Part shown: in pieces, positions 18,383-26,589 of the stretch
Numbering within the stretch: the first letter of the stretch is position 1
How the letters are laid out: each line of letters opens with the position of its first letter
Origin: Anaeromyxobacter dehalogenans 2CP-C
GTDB taxonomy: Bacteria > Myxococcota > Myxococcia > Myxococcales > Anaeromyxobacteraceae
Direction: 5' to 3'
DNA: 64,000 nt
Assembly: GCF_000013385.1 (NCBI RefSeq)
Contig: NC_007760.1
Coordinates: 1,054,001 to 1,118,000, forward strand
The notes under the pieces: generated by a model
The model's input: only the letters and a program-made list of their open reading frames with translations
Databases searched by the model: none
Told to the model about the DNA's origin: nothing
Program-made: the position numbers and the translations under genes

Positions 18383-20203
18383 TTGCCCGACACCCAGCCC
18401 CGCAACGTCCCCGAGCTCTTCCTCGAGCGCGTCGGCCTCACGCCGGACGCCGAGGCGTTCCGCCACCCGGCCGGCGCGGACTGGCGCAGCCTGACCTGGG
18501 CGCAGACCGAGGCGCGGGTGCGCGCGATCTCCGGGGGCCTCCGGGCGCTGGGCGTCGAGTCGGAGCAGGTCTGCGCGATCCTGTCGGGGACGCGCATCGA
18601 GTGGGTGCTCGCCGACTTCGGGATCCTCTGCGCCGGCGCGGCCACGAGCACCATCTACCCGTCCTCCACGGCGGACGAGTGCGCGTACATCCTCTCCGAC
18701 TCGGGCACGGTGGTGGCGTTCGCGGAGGACGCCCTGCAGGTCGCGAAGCTGGCCTCGCGCCGGGCCCGGATGCCGGCGCTCCGGCACGTGGTGGTGTTCG
18801 ACGGCGAGGGCAGCGCGGACGGCTGGGTGACGACGCTCGCCGACCTGGAGGCGCGCGGGCGCGCCTGGGACGCGGAGCACCCCGGCGCCTTCGAGGAGAC
18901 GGCCGCCTCGGTGCGCCCCGACGCGCTCGCCACGCTGCTCTACACCTCCGGCACGACCGGCGTGCCCAAGGGCGTCGAGCTCACGCACGCCTGCTGGGTC
19001 TCGCAGTCGGCGTCGGTCCAGGCCTCGGGCATCCTCGACCACCAGGACGCGGTGCAGTTCTTCTGGCTCCCGCTCGCGCACTCGTTCGGGAAGATGATCG
19101 GCACCGCCCAGCTCCGGATCGGCTTCCCCACCGCGGTGGACGGCCGGGTGGACCGGATCGTCGAGAACCTCGGGGTGGTGCGCCCGACCTTCGTGTGCGC
19201 GGTGCCGCGGATCTTCGAGAAGGTCCACAACAAGATCCTCTCGAACGCCCGCGACGGCGGCGCGGTCAAGGCGGCCATCTTCCGGTGGGCCATCGACGTC
19301 GGGCTGGAGGCGTCGCGCGCGCGGCGGGCCGGCCGTCCGCTCGGGACGGTGCTCCAGGCGCAGCTCGCGGTGGCGGACCGGCTGGTGTTCCACAAGGTGC
19401 GCGAGCTGTTCGGCGGGCGCCTGCGCTTCTTCGTGTCCGGCTCCGCGCCGCTCTCCCGCGACATCGCCGAGTTCTTCGACGCGATGGGCGTCGTGATCCT
19501 CGAGGGCTACGGGCTGACCGAGTCGTCCGCGGCGACGCACGCGAACCTGCCCTCGAAGCGGAAGATCGGCTCGGTGGGCCCCGCGTTCCCGGGCATCGAG
19601 GTGCGCATCGCCGAGGACGGCGAGATCCTGATGCGCGGCCCGTGGATCATGCGCGGCTACCGCGGCCTGCCCGAGCAGACCGCCGAGGCGCTCGACGCGG
19701 ACGGGTGGCTGCACACCGGCGACGTCGGGTTCGTGGACGCGGACGGCTTCCTGTCCATCACCGACCGGAAGAAGGACCTCATCAAGACCTCCGGCGGGAA
19801 GTACGTGGCGCCGGCCGAGCTCGAGTCCAAGCTGAAGGCCATCTCGCCGTTCGTCTCGCAGGTGCTGGTCCACGGTGACCGGCGCAACTTCGTGACCGCG
19901 CTCGTCACCCTCGACGCCGACGCGATCGGCAAGTGGGCGGCCGAGCACGGCCACGCCGGCGAGCCGGTGTCGGCGCTGGCGCGGCTCCCGGAGGTGCAGG
20001 AGCTGCTGCAGCGGCACGTGGACCGGCTGAACGCCGGGCTGCCCCGCTTCGCCACCGTGAAGAAGTTCGCGATCCTGCCGCGCGAGCTCTCCGAGGCGGA
20101 GGGGGAGGTCACCCCGTCGCAGAAGGTGAAGCGGAAGGTGGTCGAGCAGCACTTCCGCGCCGAGATCGACGCGATGTACGGCGGCGAGCCGCCGCGGACC
20201 TAG
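18383..20203 (+). CDS. Long-chain acyl-CoA synthetase (AMP-binding enzyme, FadD15-like)
   Basis: 606 residues. Activates a fatty acid to acyl-AMP and then acyl-CoA. The phosphate-binding loop YTSGTTGVPKG is at 187-197, the adenine motif GYGLTESSA near 373-381, and the hinge/Asp segment DGWLHTGDVG with DRKKDLIKTSGGKYVAP near 450-480. Length and order match the FadD15/long-chain class. The start is a TTG at 18383, chosen because GGAGGA ends 8 bp before it, homology begins right there, and no ATG or GTG is available nearby; a TTG start is uncommon and probably lowers expression. Stop is 3 bp from the converging TPR lipoprotein gene. Exact chain length preference is unknown. Confidence 0.93.
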   Translation: MPDTQPRNVPELFLERVGLTPDAEAFRHPAGADWRSLTWAQTEARVRAISGGLRALGVESEQVCAILSGTRIEWVLADFGILCAGAATSTIYPSSTADECAYILSDSGTVVAFAEDALQVAKLASRRARMPALRHVVVFDGEGSADGWVTTLADLEARGRAWDAEHPGAFEETAASVRPDALATLLYTSGTTGVPKGVELTHACWVSQSASVQASGILDHQDAVQFFWLPLAHSFGKMIGTAQLRIGFPTAVDGRVDRIVENLGVVRPTFVCAVPRIFEKVHNKILSNARDGGAVKAAIFRWAIDVGLEASRARRAGRPLGTVLQAQLAVADRLVFHKVRELFGGRLRFFVSGSAPLSRDIAEFFDAMGVVILEGYGLTESSAATHANLPSKRKIGSVGPAFPGIEVRIAEDGEILMRGPWIMRGYRGLPEQTAEALDADGWLHTGDVGFVDADGFLSITDRKKDLIKTSGGKYVAPAELESKLKAISPFVSQVLVHGDRRNFVTALVTLDADAIGKWAAEHGHAGEPVSALARLPEVQELLQRHVDRLNAGLPRFATVKKFAILPRELSEAEGEVTPSQKVKRKVVEQHFRAEIDAMYGGEPPRT

Positions 20204-20206
20204 GCG

Positions 20207-21292
20207 TCAGCGCGCGGGCGCGGCGGGCCCGTCGGCGGCCGCCTGCTCGAGCCGCGAGAGCGCCTCGCGCGCGCCGTCGAGCAGCGCCGGGTCGTCCACG
20301 CCGGCGCGCCGCGCCCAGTCCAGCGTCTGCTCGTAGGCGCTCGCCGCCTTCGACGCCAGCACGGCGACCTGCCCGCGCAGCTCGGCCCGGTAGGCCTCGG
20401 CCCGCGCCGCGTCCAGGCCGGGCGGGAGCGGCGCCGCGAGCAGCTCGCGGCGCAGCCCGTCGTACAGCTCGCCGACCCGCGCGCCGGCCGCCACGGCCCA
20501 GCGGGCGTCGCCCAGGCGGATGGCGCGGAGGTACTCGCCCTGGGCGGACAGCAGCGCCTCCGACTTCCGCTCCAGCGCGCCGTGCAGCGCGTCCGCGTCG
20601 CCGGTGGAGGGGTCGAGCCGGATGGCGGCGACGCGGTCGCGGTACAGCTCGCCGAGGTAGTACTGCGCCTGCGCCGCGAAGTACGGCTCGAGCCGCTCCG
20701 CCGCCGAGGCCTCCTCGAAGCCGGCCACCGCGAGCCGCAGCGACCGCTCCGCCTCGCCCTCGCGCCCCGCGTCGCGCTCCACCACCCCGCGCAGCGCCAG
20801 CGCCCGGACCCGCGCCGCCGGCTCCAGCCCCGGCCGCCCGGCCAGCGCCGCCAGCGCGGCGGCGGCCTCGTCCAGCTCGCCGAGGTGGTACCGGCACTCG
20901 GCCGCGCCGAACTCGGCCTCGAGCGCGCCGGCCGCGTCGCCCGGCCCGGCGGCGCGCGCGCGGAAGCGCTCCAGCGCGAGGCGCCACGCGCCGGCGCGCT
21001 GGTAGGCGAGCCCGGCGCGGAGCCGCGCCTCCGGCGCGCGCGGCGAGGCGGGCCAGGCGTCGGCGAGGCGCGCCCAGGCCGCGGCGGCGCGCTCGAAGTC
21101 GCCCGCCTGCGACGCGGCCGCGCCGACGGCGGCCAGCTCCTCGGCGTTCTTCCCGGCGAGGTCGCGCTCGGCCGCGCCGGGCACCGGCTCGCCCGGCGCG
21201 AACGCGACCTGCTCGGCCGGAGGCGCGGTGCGGCGCGCGCCCGCGCAGGCCGCCGCGAGGGCCAGCGCGAGCGCGGCGAGGCGGCGCGTCAC
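20207..21292 (-). CDS. Lipoprotein with TPR-like repeats
   Basis: 361 residues. The signal peptide ends AAAC (Cys17), so it is probably lipidated. The mature protein is almost all helical, with several TPR-like units such as GDFERAAAAWARLADAWP and GELDEAAAALAALAGRP. That suggests a protein-protein scaffold in the periplasm. GTG 21292 overlaps the stop of the yjbQ gene (GTGA), so it is at the end of the ATPase/YjbQ operon. A role in helping the upstream ATPases is possible but not supported by any motif. Confidence 0.75.
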   Translation of the reverse strand: MTRRLAALALALAAACAGARRTAPPAEQVAFAPGEPVPGAAERDLAGKNAEELAAVGAAASQAGDFERAAAAWARLADAWPASPRAPEARLRAGLAYQRAGAWRLALERFRARAAGPGDAAGALEAEFGAAECRYHLGELDEAAAALAALAGRPGLEPAARVRALALRGVVERDAGREGEAERSLRLAVAGFEEASAAERLEPYFAAQAQYYLGELYRDRVAAIRLDPSTGDADALHGALERKSEALLSAQGEYLRAIRLGDARWAVAAGARVGELYDGLRRELLAAPLPPGLDAARAEAYRAELRGQVAVLASKAASAYEQTLDWARRAGVDDPALLDGAREALSRLEQAAADGPAAPAR

Positions 21293-21699
21293 GAGGCCAC
21301 CGCCTGGAGGTGCACCGTGCGCCGCCGCGGCCCGTCGAACTCGCACAGGTACACGCCCTGCCAGGTCCCGAGGAGCGGGGCGCCGTCGCGCACGATCACC
21401 GCGGCGGAGGACCCGACCAGCGAGGCCATCACGTGGGCCGGGCTGTTGCCCTCGGCGTGCCGGTAGCGCCCGCGCGCCGGCGCGTCCGGGATCGCGTTCT
21501 CGAGCGCGAGCAGGAGGTCGCGCCGCACGTCGGGGTCGGCGTTCTCCTGGATGGTGATCCCCGCGGTGGTGTGCGGGCAGTAGACGAGCAGCAGGCCCTC
21601 GCGCAGGCCGGCGGCGGCCACGGCGCGGCGCACCTCGGCGGTGATCTCCACCAGCTCGCGCGCGGCGTGGGTCTCGACCTCGAGCTCGGGCAGGCGCAT
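21289..21699 (-). CDS. YjbQ/UPF0047 family protein
   Basis: 136 residues, the usual size. Contains the family signature pieces VYCPHTTAGITIQENADP, the GNSPAHVMASLVG block and the final LGTWQGVYLCEFDGPR. The conserved His residues (HTT, GNSPAH) form the presumed active site. E. coli YjbQ shows weak thiamine-phosphate synthase activity, and its real role is uncertain. ATG 21699. It lies 36 bp after the ATPase gene and overlaps the lipoprotein gene. I do not infer a thiamine role here because no thiamine genes are near. Confidence 0.88.
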   Translation of the reverse strand: MRLPELEVETHAARELVEITAEVRRAVAAAGLREGLLLVYCPHTTAGITIQENADPDVRRDLLLALENAIPDAPARGRYRHAEGNSPAHVMASLVGSSAAVIVRDGAPLLGTWQGVYLCEFDGPRRRTVHLQAVAS

Positions 21700-21735
21700 C
21701 CGGGACAGTGTATCGCACGCGGCCGCGCGCCGCCG

Positions 21736-22863
21736 TCACAGCCGGTCCGCCATCCGGGCCAGGCCCGCCAGGTCGTGCACGTCGCCCTCGAGGCGGGGCA
21801 CCAGCGCGTGCGCCGCGCCGATCCGGGCGAGGAGCCCGGCGAGCGAGCGCCGCTCCGCGGCCGCCATCGCCTGGTGCTCGGCCAGGGTGGCCGCGAGCCG
21901 CGCCCCCAGGTCGGGCGCGCTCGCCGCGGCGGCGGCGAGCGGCGCGGCCAGCTCGGCGGCGCGCGGCAGCGGCGTCGCCGCCGGCCACAGGTCCGGGGTG
22001 AGCCGGTTCACCACCAGCCCCGCCACCGGCATCGACTCCGCGTGAAGGCGCTCGTGGAAGGCCAGCGCCTCCTCGATGGCCGCGGCCGCCGGGGACGCCA
22101 CCAGCACGAACCCGGTCTCGGGCCGGGCGAGCATGGCGCGCACCTCGCCGGCGCGCTCCTTGAAGCCGTCGTACATGCCCTGGAAGCCCTGCAGGAAGTC
22201 GCCCAGGTCGGACAGGACCTGCTGGCCGGTGAAGCGCGCCAGCGTCTTCGCCACGTAGCCGCCGCCGAGCTGGGCCAGCCGGAGCCCGAACCGGCCCGCC
22301 CCGAGCGCCGGCGCGAGCAGCGCGCGGGCGGTCTCGTTGCCCAGGAAGTCGAGGATCCGGTCCGGCGCGTCCAGGAAGTCGAGCGCGTGCGCGGTGGGCG
22401 GGGTGTCGAGCACGATGAGGTCGTAGTCGCGGTCGGTGGAGAGCTCGTAGAGCTTCTCCATCGCCATGTACTCCTGCGACCCGGCCAGCGCGGCGGACAT
22501 CTGCTGGTACAGCCGGTTCCGCAGGATGCGGTCGCGGCGGGCCGGGTCCGGCGCGTGGCGCGCCACCAGGTCGTCCCAGGTGCGCTTCACGTCGAGCATC
22601 ATGGCCCACAGCTCGCCGCGCGGCCGCAGCCCGGCCTCGGCGAGCTTGTGCTCGGGGACGCGCGACTCGACGTTGCCGAGCGTGGCCAGCCCGAGCGCGT
22701 TCGCGAGCCGCCGGGCCGGGTCGATGGTGCACACCAGCACCTTCCCGCCCTCCAGCGCGCGCGAGAGCGCCAGCGCCGCCGCGGCGGTGGTCTTGCCCAC
22801 CCCGCCGGCGCCGACGCACACCGCCACGCGGCGGCCGCCCAGGCTCTCGCGCACGGTGGTCAC
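21736..22863 (-). CDS. ArsA/Get3-like ATPase, second copy
   Basis: 375 residues. Walker A GAGGVGKTT near residue 18-26, switch segment IVLDTPPTAHALDFLDAP near 157, and a P-type loop VVNRLTPDLWP near 290. It is a SIMIBI-class ATPase in the ArsA/Get3/MinD group, without the CXXC zinc motif of eukaryotic Get3 and without the arsenite-binding cysteines I would expect in ArsA. GTG 22863 overlaps the stop of the first ATPase gene (GTGA), suggesting a heterodimer made from two halves, as in the two-domain ArsA. No arsB, arsR or other arsenic gene is in the window, so an arsenite pump role is not supported; a chaperone or localisation role is more likely. Confidence 0.8.
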   Translation of the reverse strand: MTTVRESLGGRRVAVCVGAGGVGKTTAAAALALSRALEGGKVLVCTIDPARRLANALGLATLGNVESRVPEHKLAEAGLRPRGELWAMMLDVKRTWDDLVARHAPDPARRDRILRNRLYQQMSAALAGSQEYMAMEKLYELSTDRDYDLIVLDTPPTAHALDFLDAPDRILDFLGNETARALLAPALGAGRFGLRLAQLGGGYVAKTLARFTGQQVLSDLGDFLQGFQGMYDGFKERAGEVRAMLARPETGFVLVASPAAAAIEEALAFHERLHAESMPVAGLVVNRLTPDLWPAATPLPRAAELAAPLAAAAASAPDLGARLAATLAEHQAMAAAERRSLAGLLARIGAAHALVPRLEGDVHDLAGLARMADRL

Positions 22864-23807
22864 GGGCGCCCCTCCGCGGGCGGCGCGGCCGCGAGCGCCG
22901 CCGCGATCTCCTCCACCGCCGCCGGCCCCCACTCCGCGACCGGCAGCAGCGGCAGCACGGTGGTGGGCAGGTCGAGCGCGGCGCGGGCGCGCACCAGGTA
23001 CCGCCCGGCGGCCTCGGCGCGCAGCGCCTGGATCCGCCCGGCCTCGGCGGCGGGCCCGAGCGGCGGCGGGGCCGCGGCGAGGCGGGCCAGCTCCGCGGCC
23101 TCGCCCGCGTCGAAGCGCGCCGGCGGCATGGCGTTCACCACCAGCGCGGCCACCGCCATGCCCAGCTCGCCGCGCACCAGCCCGTCGAGCTCGATGACCT
23201 CGTTGACCGGCATCTCCTCCGGCAGCGTGACCAGCGCCACGCCGGTGCGCGCCGGGTCCACCAGCAGCGCCTGCATCCACTCCGCGTCGTGGCGCAGCGG
23301 GCCGGCCGGCACGGTGTCCACCAGCGCGGACGGGACGCGCAGGAGCTGGACGGCGTGGCCGGTGGCGGGCGCGTCGAGCAGCACCAGGTCCCAGCGCGGC
23401 CGGCCGCCCTCCTCCGCGCGCACCTCGTGCAGCACCTTGCCGAGCATCACCAGCTCGGCGAGCCCCGGCACCATGCGCAGGAAGTAGCGCACCAGCCGGT
23501 TCTCGAAGACCGCCTCGTAGATGGTCCGGAACTTCAGGACCATGAGGCCGTACTCGCGCATGGCCTCGTGCGGCGTCACGTTCGTCGTGAAGATCCCGGG
23601 CAGCGCCTCCCGGACGAAGGGCCCCGAGGCAGGCGCGCCGAGCAGGGGGGCGACCCGCTCGCGGGTCGCGTTCACCTCGCACACCAGGACGCGCTTGCCC
23701 GCGCGGGCGGCGAGCAGGGCGAGCGCGGCGCAGACGGTCGTCTTGCCCACGCCGCCCTTGCCGGTCACGACGAGCAGGCGGCGGTCGAGCAGGCCGAAGG
23801 AAGCCAC
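22860..23807 (-). CDS. ArsA/Get3-like ATPase, first copy
   Basis: About 315 residues. Walker A GKGGVGKTT begins near residue 13, and the Get3/ArsA signature LVLLDAPATGHAVQLLRVPS lies in the centre. A methionine-rich segment, VRYFLRMVPGLAELVMLGKV, lies near 105-125, where Get3 proteins have the helical client-binding subdomain. The start is not certain: GTG 23807 fits homologous length best, but TTG 23819 is in frame, and neither has a good ribosome site. It diverges from the small helical gene at 23853 with only 45 bp between. Works presumably with the next gene. Confidence 0.78.
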   Translation of the reverse strand: MASFGLLDRRLLVVTGKGGVGKTTVCAALALLAARAGKRVLVCEVNATRERVAPLLGAPASGPFVREALPGIFTTNVTPHEAMREYGLMVLKFRTIYEAVFENRLVRYFLRMVPGLAELVMLGKVLHEVRAEEGGRPRWDLVLLDAPATGHAVQLLRVPSALVDTVPAGPLRHDAEWMQALLVDPARTGVALVTLPEEMPVNEVIELDGLVRGELGMAVAALVVNAMPPARFDAGEAAELARLAAAPPPLGPAAEAGRIQALRAEAAGRYLVRARAALDLPTTVLPLLPVAEWGPAAVEEIAAALAAAPPAEGRP

Positions 23808-23852
23808 TGGGCTTGACAAGCTATCGAGGGGAAAGGGACAAGTCCACACACG

Positions 23853-24176
23853 ATGATCCTCGACGACGTGCTGCGGAATCCCGTGCTGAAGCGCGCCCTC
23901 GCCGCCGGCGAGGAGCAGGTGGGCCGGGTGGTCGGGAAGCTGCTCGCCAGCGACCGGGCCGGGCGCGGGCTCCAGTCGCTGGTGAGCTCGGCGCTGCAGG
24001 CGCGGAGCACGTTCGACCGCGGCGTCCGGCAGGCGCTGCACGCGGCCAACCTCCCGTCCCGGGACGACGTGGCGGCGCTGAAGCGCAAGCTCGAGGAGCT
24101 CGAGCAGATGATCGACGGGCTCTCCGAGCGCGTGGACCGCGGCGGCCCGGACCGCGGCGGGCCCGGTCCGGAGTAG
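23853..24176 (+). CDS. Small helical protein with C-terminal coiled coil (phasin/PhaM-like)
   Basis: 107 residues. The first half is a helical segment (DDVLRNPVLKRALAAGEEQV), and 68-95 is a heptad-rich coiled coil (VAALKRKLEELEQMIDGLSE) ending in a Gly/Pro/Asp tail. This general plan is seen in granule-associated or phasin-like proteins, and a PhaR-type regulator is encoded 3.9 kb away, so a PHA granule role is possible, but similarity is weak. ATG 23853, 45 bp from the divergent ATPase gene and 27 bp before the ParA-like gene, with which it is probably cotranscribed. Confidence 0.6.
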   Translation: MILDDVLRNPVLKRALAAGEEQVGRVVGKLLASDRAGRGLQSLVSSALQARSTFDRGVRQALHAANLPSRDDVAALKRKLEELEQMIDGLSERVDRGGPDRGGPGPE

Positions 24177-24202
24177 CGCGCCGGCGGGGGGACGTGGCCG
24201 GC

Positions 24203-25012
24203 ATGCGGCGGATCGCGTTCATCAACGAGAAGGGCGGCACCTGCAAGACCACGCTGTGCGTGCACGTGGCGGCGCGGCTCGCGGCGCGCGGGCTGCGCGT
24301 GCTGGTGGCCGACCTCGACACCCAGGGCCACGCGGGGAAGTCGCTCGGCGTGGACGTGCGCGGCCTGGCGCCCACCGTCCACGAGTGGCTGCTCGACGAC
24401 GCGGTGCCGCTCGAGCGGGTGGTCCGGCCCACCGCCGTGGCCGGCCTCGACCTGCTGCCCGCCAACAAGGACCTGGCCGGCTTCCCGGTGGCGGTCGCGC
24501 CGGCGGCCGACCGCGCCGAGCGGCTCGATCGCCGGCTCGCCACGGTGGGCGAGGGCCGGTACGACGCGGTGCTGATCGACGCGCCGCCCTCGCTGTCGCT
24601 CGTGACCGACAACGTGCTGCGCGCGGCGCGCGAGCTGGTGGTGCCGGTGGCGCTCACCTACCTCGCGCTCGACGGCTGCGCCGAGATCGTCCAGAGCCTG
24701 GACCGCCTCCGCGCCGAGCGCGGCGCGGCGCCGGCCATCGCGCTGGTGGTGCCGACGCTCTACCGCAAGACGCAGCTCGCCGACGAGATCCTGGCGAAGC
24801 TGCGCGAGCGGTTCCCGGGGGAGCTGTCGCGGACGGTGCTGGGCTGGTCGGTGAAGGTGGACGAGGCCCAGAGCCACGGCCGGACCGTGTTCGAGCACGC
24901 GCCGCGGTCGAGCGGGGCGGCCGCGCTCGCCGCCATCGGCGACGAGGTGCTGGCGCGCGCGCCGGCCCCCGCCGGCGTCACGGCAGCGGCGGCCCGAGCG
25001 GCCGGCTCCTGA
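24203..25012 (+). CDS. ParA/Soj-like ATPase with a KGGTCKTT P-loop
   Basis: 269 residues. The deviant Walker A is NEKGGTCKTT (residues 8-17): the glycine before the catalytic lysine of the usual KGGTGKTT is a cysteine. Switch motifs are otherwise present: VADLDTQGHAGKSLG and DAVLIDAPPSLSLVTDN. It is a MinD/ParA-type cargo-positioning ATPase; no ParB gene or parS site is close, so it is not the chromosome-partition ParA. ATG 24203 is the start; a GTG nine bases earlier lies too close to the G-rich ribosome site. The 3' end overlaps the converging LysR gene by 35 bp. Cargo unknown, perhaps linked to the small helical protein encoded just before it. Confidence 0.85.
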   Translation: MRRIAFINEKGGTCKTTLCVHVAARLAARGLRVLVADLDTQGHAGKSLGVDVRGLAPTVHEWLLDDAVPLERVVRPTAVAGLDLLPANKDLAGFPVAVAPAADRAERLDRRLATVGEGRYDAVLIDAPPSLSLVTDNVLRAARELVVPVALTYLALDGCAEIVQSLDRLRAERGAAPAIALVVPTLYRKTQLADEILAKLRERFPGELSRTVLGWSVKVDEAQSHGRTVFEHAPRSSGAAALAAIGDEVLARAPAPAGVTAAAARAAGS

Positions 25013-25880
25013 CGAGCTCCAGCACCAGGTCGCGGAACGCGGTCACCTTGCGCGGGACGTGGCGCGAGGCGGGGCTCACCACGTACAGGTTGCCGCCGGT
25101 CCGGACCAGGCGCGGCAGCACGCGCACCAGCGTCCCGGCCGCCAGGTCCTGCTCCGCCATGAACGAGGGCAGCAGCCCGATGCCGGCGCCGGCCCGCATC
25201 GCCTCGCGCACGAACAGCAGCTCCGGGCACAGGATCCGCGAGCGCGGCGTCACCTCGACGGTCCCGCGCGGCCCCTCGAGGCGCAGCTTGCGCGCCTGCG
25301 TCCCGAACGTCACCCAGTCGTGCGCCTCGAGCTCGGTCTCGGCGCGCGGCGTCCCGCGGCGCGCCAGGTAGAGCGGCGACGCGAACAGCTGCAGCTGCAC
25401 GGGCGAGGCCTTCCTCGCCACCAGCGTCGAGTCCTTCAGGCCGGGGGCGACGCGCAGCGCGACGTCGAAGCCCTCCGCCACCAGGTCCACCAGCCGGTTG
25501 CTGAGGTCGAGCTCCACCGAGACCGCCGGGTAGCGGAGCGTGTAGCGCGTGGTGAGCTCGGCCAGGAAGAAGATGCCGATGTCCACCGGCGCGGTGACCC
25601 GCAGCAGCCCCGAGGGCTCCTCCTCGCGCTCCGGGAGCTCGCCGAGCGCGCTCTCGAGGCCCTGGAGCAGCGGCGCCACCCGGTCGTACAGCCCGGTGCC
25701 GGCCGCGCTCAGCGACACCTGCCGCGTGGTGCGGAACAGCAGCTGCACCCCGAGCTCCTCCTCGAGCCGCGCCACCGCGCGGCTCGCCGACGACTTCGGG
25801 ATGCGGAGCTCGCGCGCGGCGGCGGAGAAGCTGGCGGTGCGGGCCACCGCGGCGAACACGCGGAGCAGGTCGAGGTCCAT
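24978..25880 (-). CDS. LysR-family transcriptional regulator
   Basis: 300 residues. N-terminal winged helix-turn-helix (about 1-60; FAAVARTASFSAAARELRIP with the SSASRAVARLEEELG recognition part) and a C-terminal type 2 periplasmic-binding-like effector domain (about 90-295). ATG 25880 with GGAGGAACG before it; the longer frame from 25919 has no ribosome site. It is divergent from yceI at 26019, so it most likely regulates that gene (and the dioxygenase after it) and itself from the 138 bp between them. Effector unknown. Confidence 0.9.
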   Translation of the reverse strand: MDLDLLRVFAAVARTASFSAAARELRIPKSSASRAVARLEEELGVQLLFRTTRQVSLSAAGTGLYDRVAPLLQGLESALGELPEREEEPSGLLRVTAPVDIGIFFLAELTTRYTLRYPAVSVELDLSNRLVDLVAEGFDVALRVAPGLKDSTLVARKASPVQLQLFASPLYLARRGTPRAETELEAHDWVTFGTQARKLRLEGPRGTVEVTPRSRILCPELLFVREAMRAGAGIGLLPSFMAEQDLAAGTLVRVLPRLVRTGGNLYVVSPASRHVPRKVTAFRDLVLELVRSRPLGPPLP

Positions 25881-26018
25881 CGTTCCTCCAACGCAACACT
25901 CATTTCCCTGACGGCGCATTGCGCCACCGACGGAACGGTATCAGATTCCTCCCGTCAGCGAGGAGCCGACCCGCGAGAACGCGGAACCGTCAAACGAACG
26001 CAGCGAAAGGAATCCGAA
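25881..26018. promoter_or_regulatory. Divergent control region between lysR and yceI
   Basis: Contains the perfect palindrome GGCGCA-T-TGCGCC at 25913-25925, about 33 bp upstream of the regulator start, and the AT-richer stretch CGAAAGGAATCCGAA before yceI. A LysR T-N11-A type site is likely here; the palindrome is the best candidate. I could not define -10/-35 boxes. Confidence 0.4.
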
Positions 26019-26570
26019 ATGGCCACCACCCCCTGGACCGTCGACGTCACCCACTCCGCCATCCACTTCTGGGTCCGCCACATGGTCATCTCGAAGGTGC
26101 ACGGCCGGTTCGCGAAGTGGACCGGCACCCTGGACCTCGACCCGCAGGACCTCACCGCCGCGAAGGTGGACGTGAAGATCGACGCCGCCTCCATCGACAC
26201 CCAGGTCGCCGACCGCGACGCGCACCTGCGCTCGGCGGACTTCCTCGACGTCGCGAAGTACCCGGAGCTCACGTTCCGCTCGCGCCGCGTCGAGAAGGCC
26301 GGCGGCGGCTACCGCGTGGTGGGCGACCTCACGATGCACGGCGTGACGCGCGAGGTGACGCTGGACGCCGAGTTCGCCGGCATCGGCAAGGACCCCTGGG
26401 GCAACGAGCGCGCCGGCTTCTCGGCGAAGACCGCGCTCGACCGCAAGGAGTTCGGGCTGGCGTGGAACGCGGCGCTCGAGACCGGCGGCGTGCTGGTGGG
26501 CGAGAAGGTGGAGATCACGATCGAGCTCGAGGCGGTGAAGCAGGCCGCGAAGCAGGCCGACGCGGCGTAG
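26019..26570 (+). CDS. YceI-family lipid/isoprenoid-binding protein
   Basis: 183 residues forming the YceI lipocalin-like barrel. The start WTVDVTHSAIHFWVRHMVIS and the block LRSADFLDVAKYPELTFRSR are diagnostic. YceI proteins bind polyisoprenoids or amphiphiles; many are exported, but this one has no signal peptide, so it is probably cytoplasmic. ATG 26019 follows AAAGGA. The dioxygenase gene begins 19 bp downstream, so both are probably one operon controlled by the divergent LysR protein. Confidence 0.92.
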   Translation: MATTPWTVDVTHSAIHFWVRHMVISKVHGRFAKWTGTLDLDPQDLTAAKVDVKIDAASIDTQVADRDAHLRSADFLDVAKYPELTFRSRRVEKAGGGYRVVGDLTMHGVTREVTLDAEFAGIGKDPWGNERAGFSAKTALDRKEFGLAWNAALETGGVLVGEKVEITIELEAVKQAAKQADAA

Positions 26571-26589
26571 GCCGCGGGAGGGAGGCGCG

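Noticed and set aside
21736-23807. Arsenite efflux operon
   Set aside because: The ATPases are ArsA-like in fold but lack the arsenite-binding Cys motif, and no ars genes are present.
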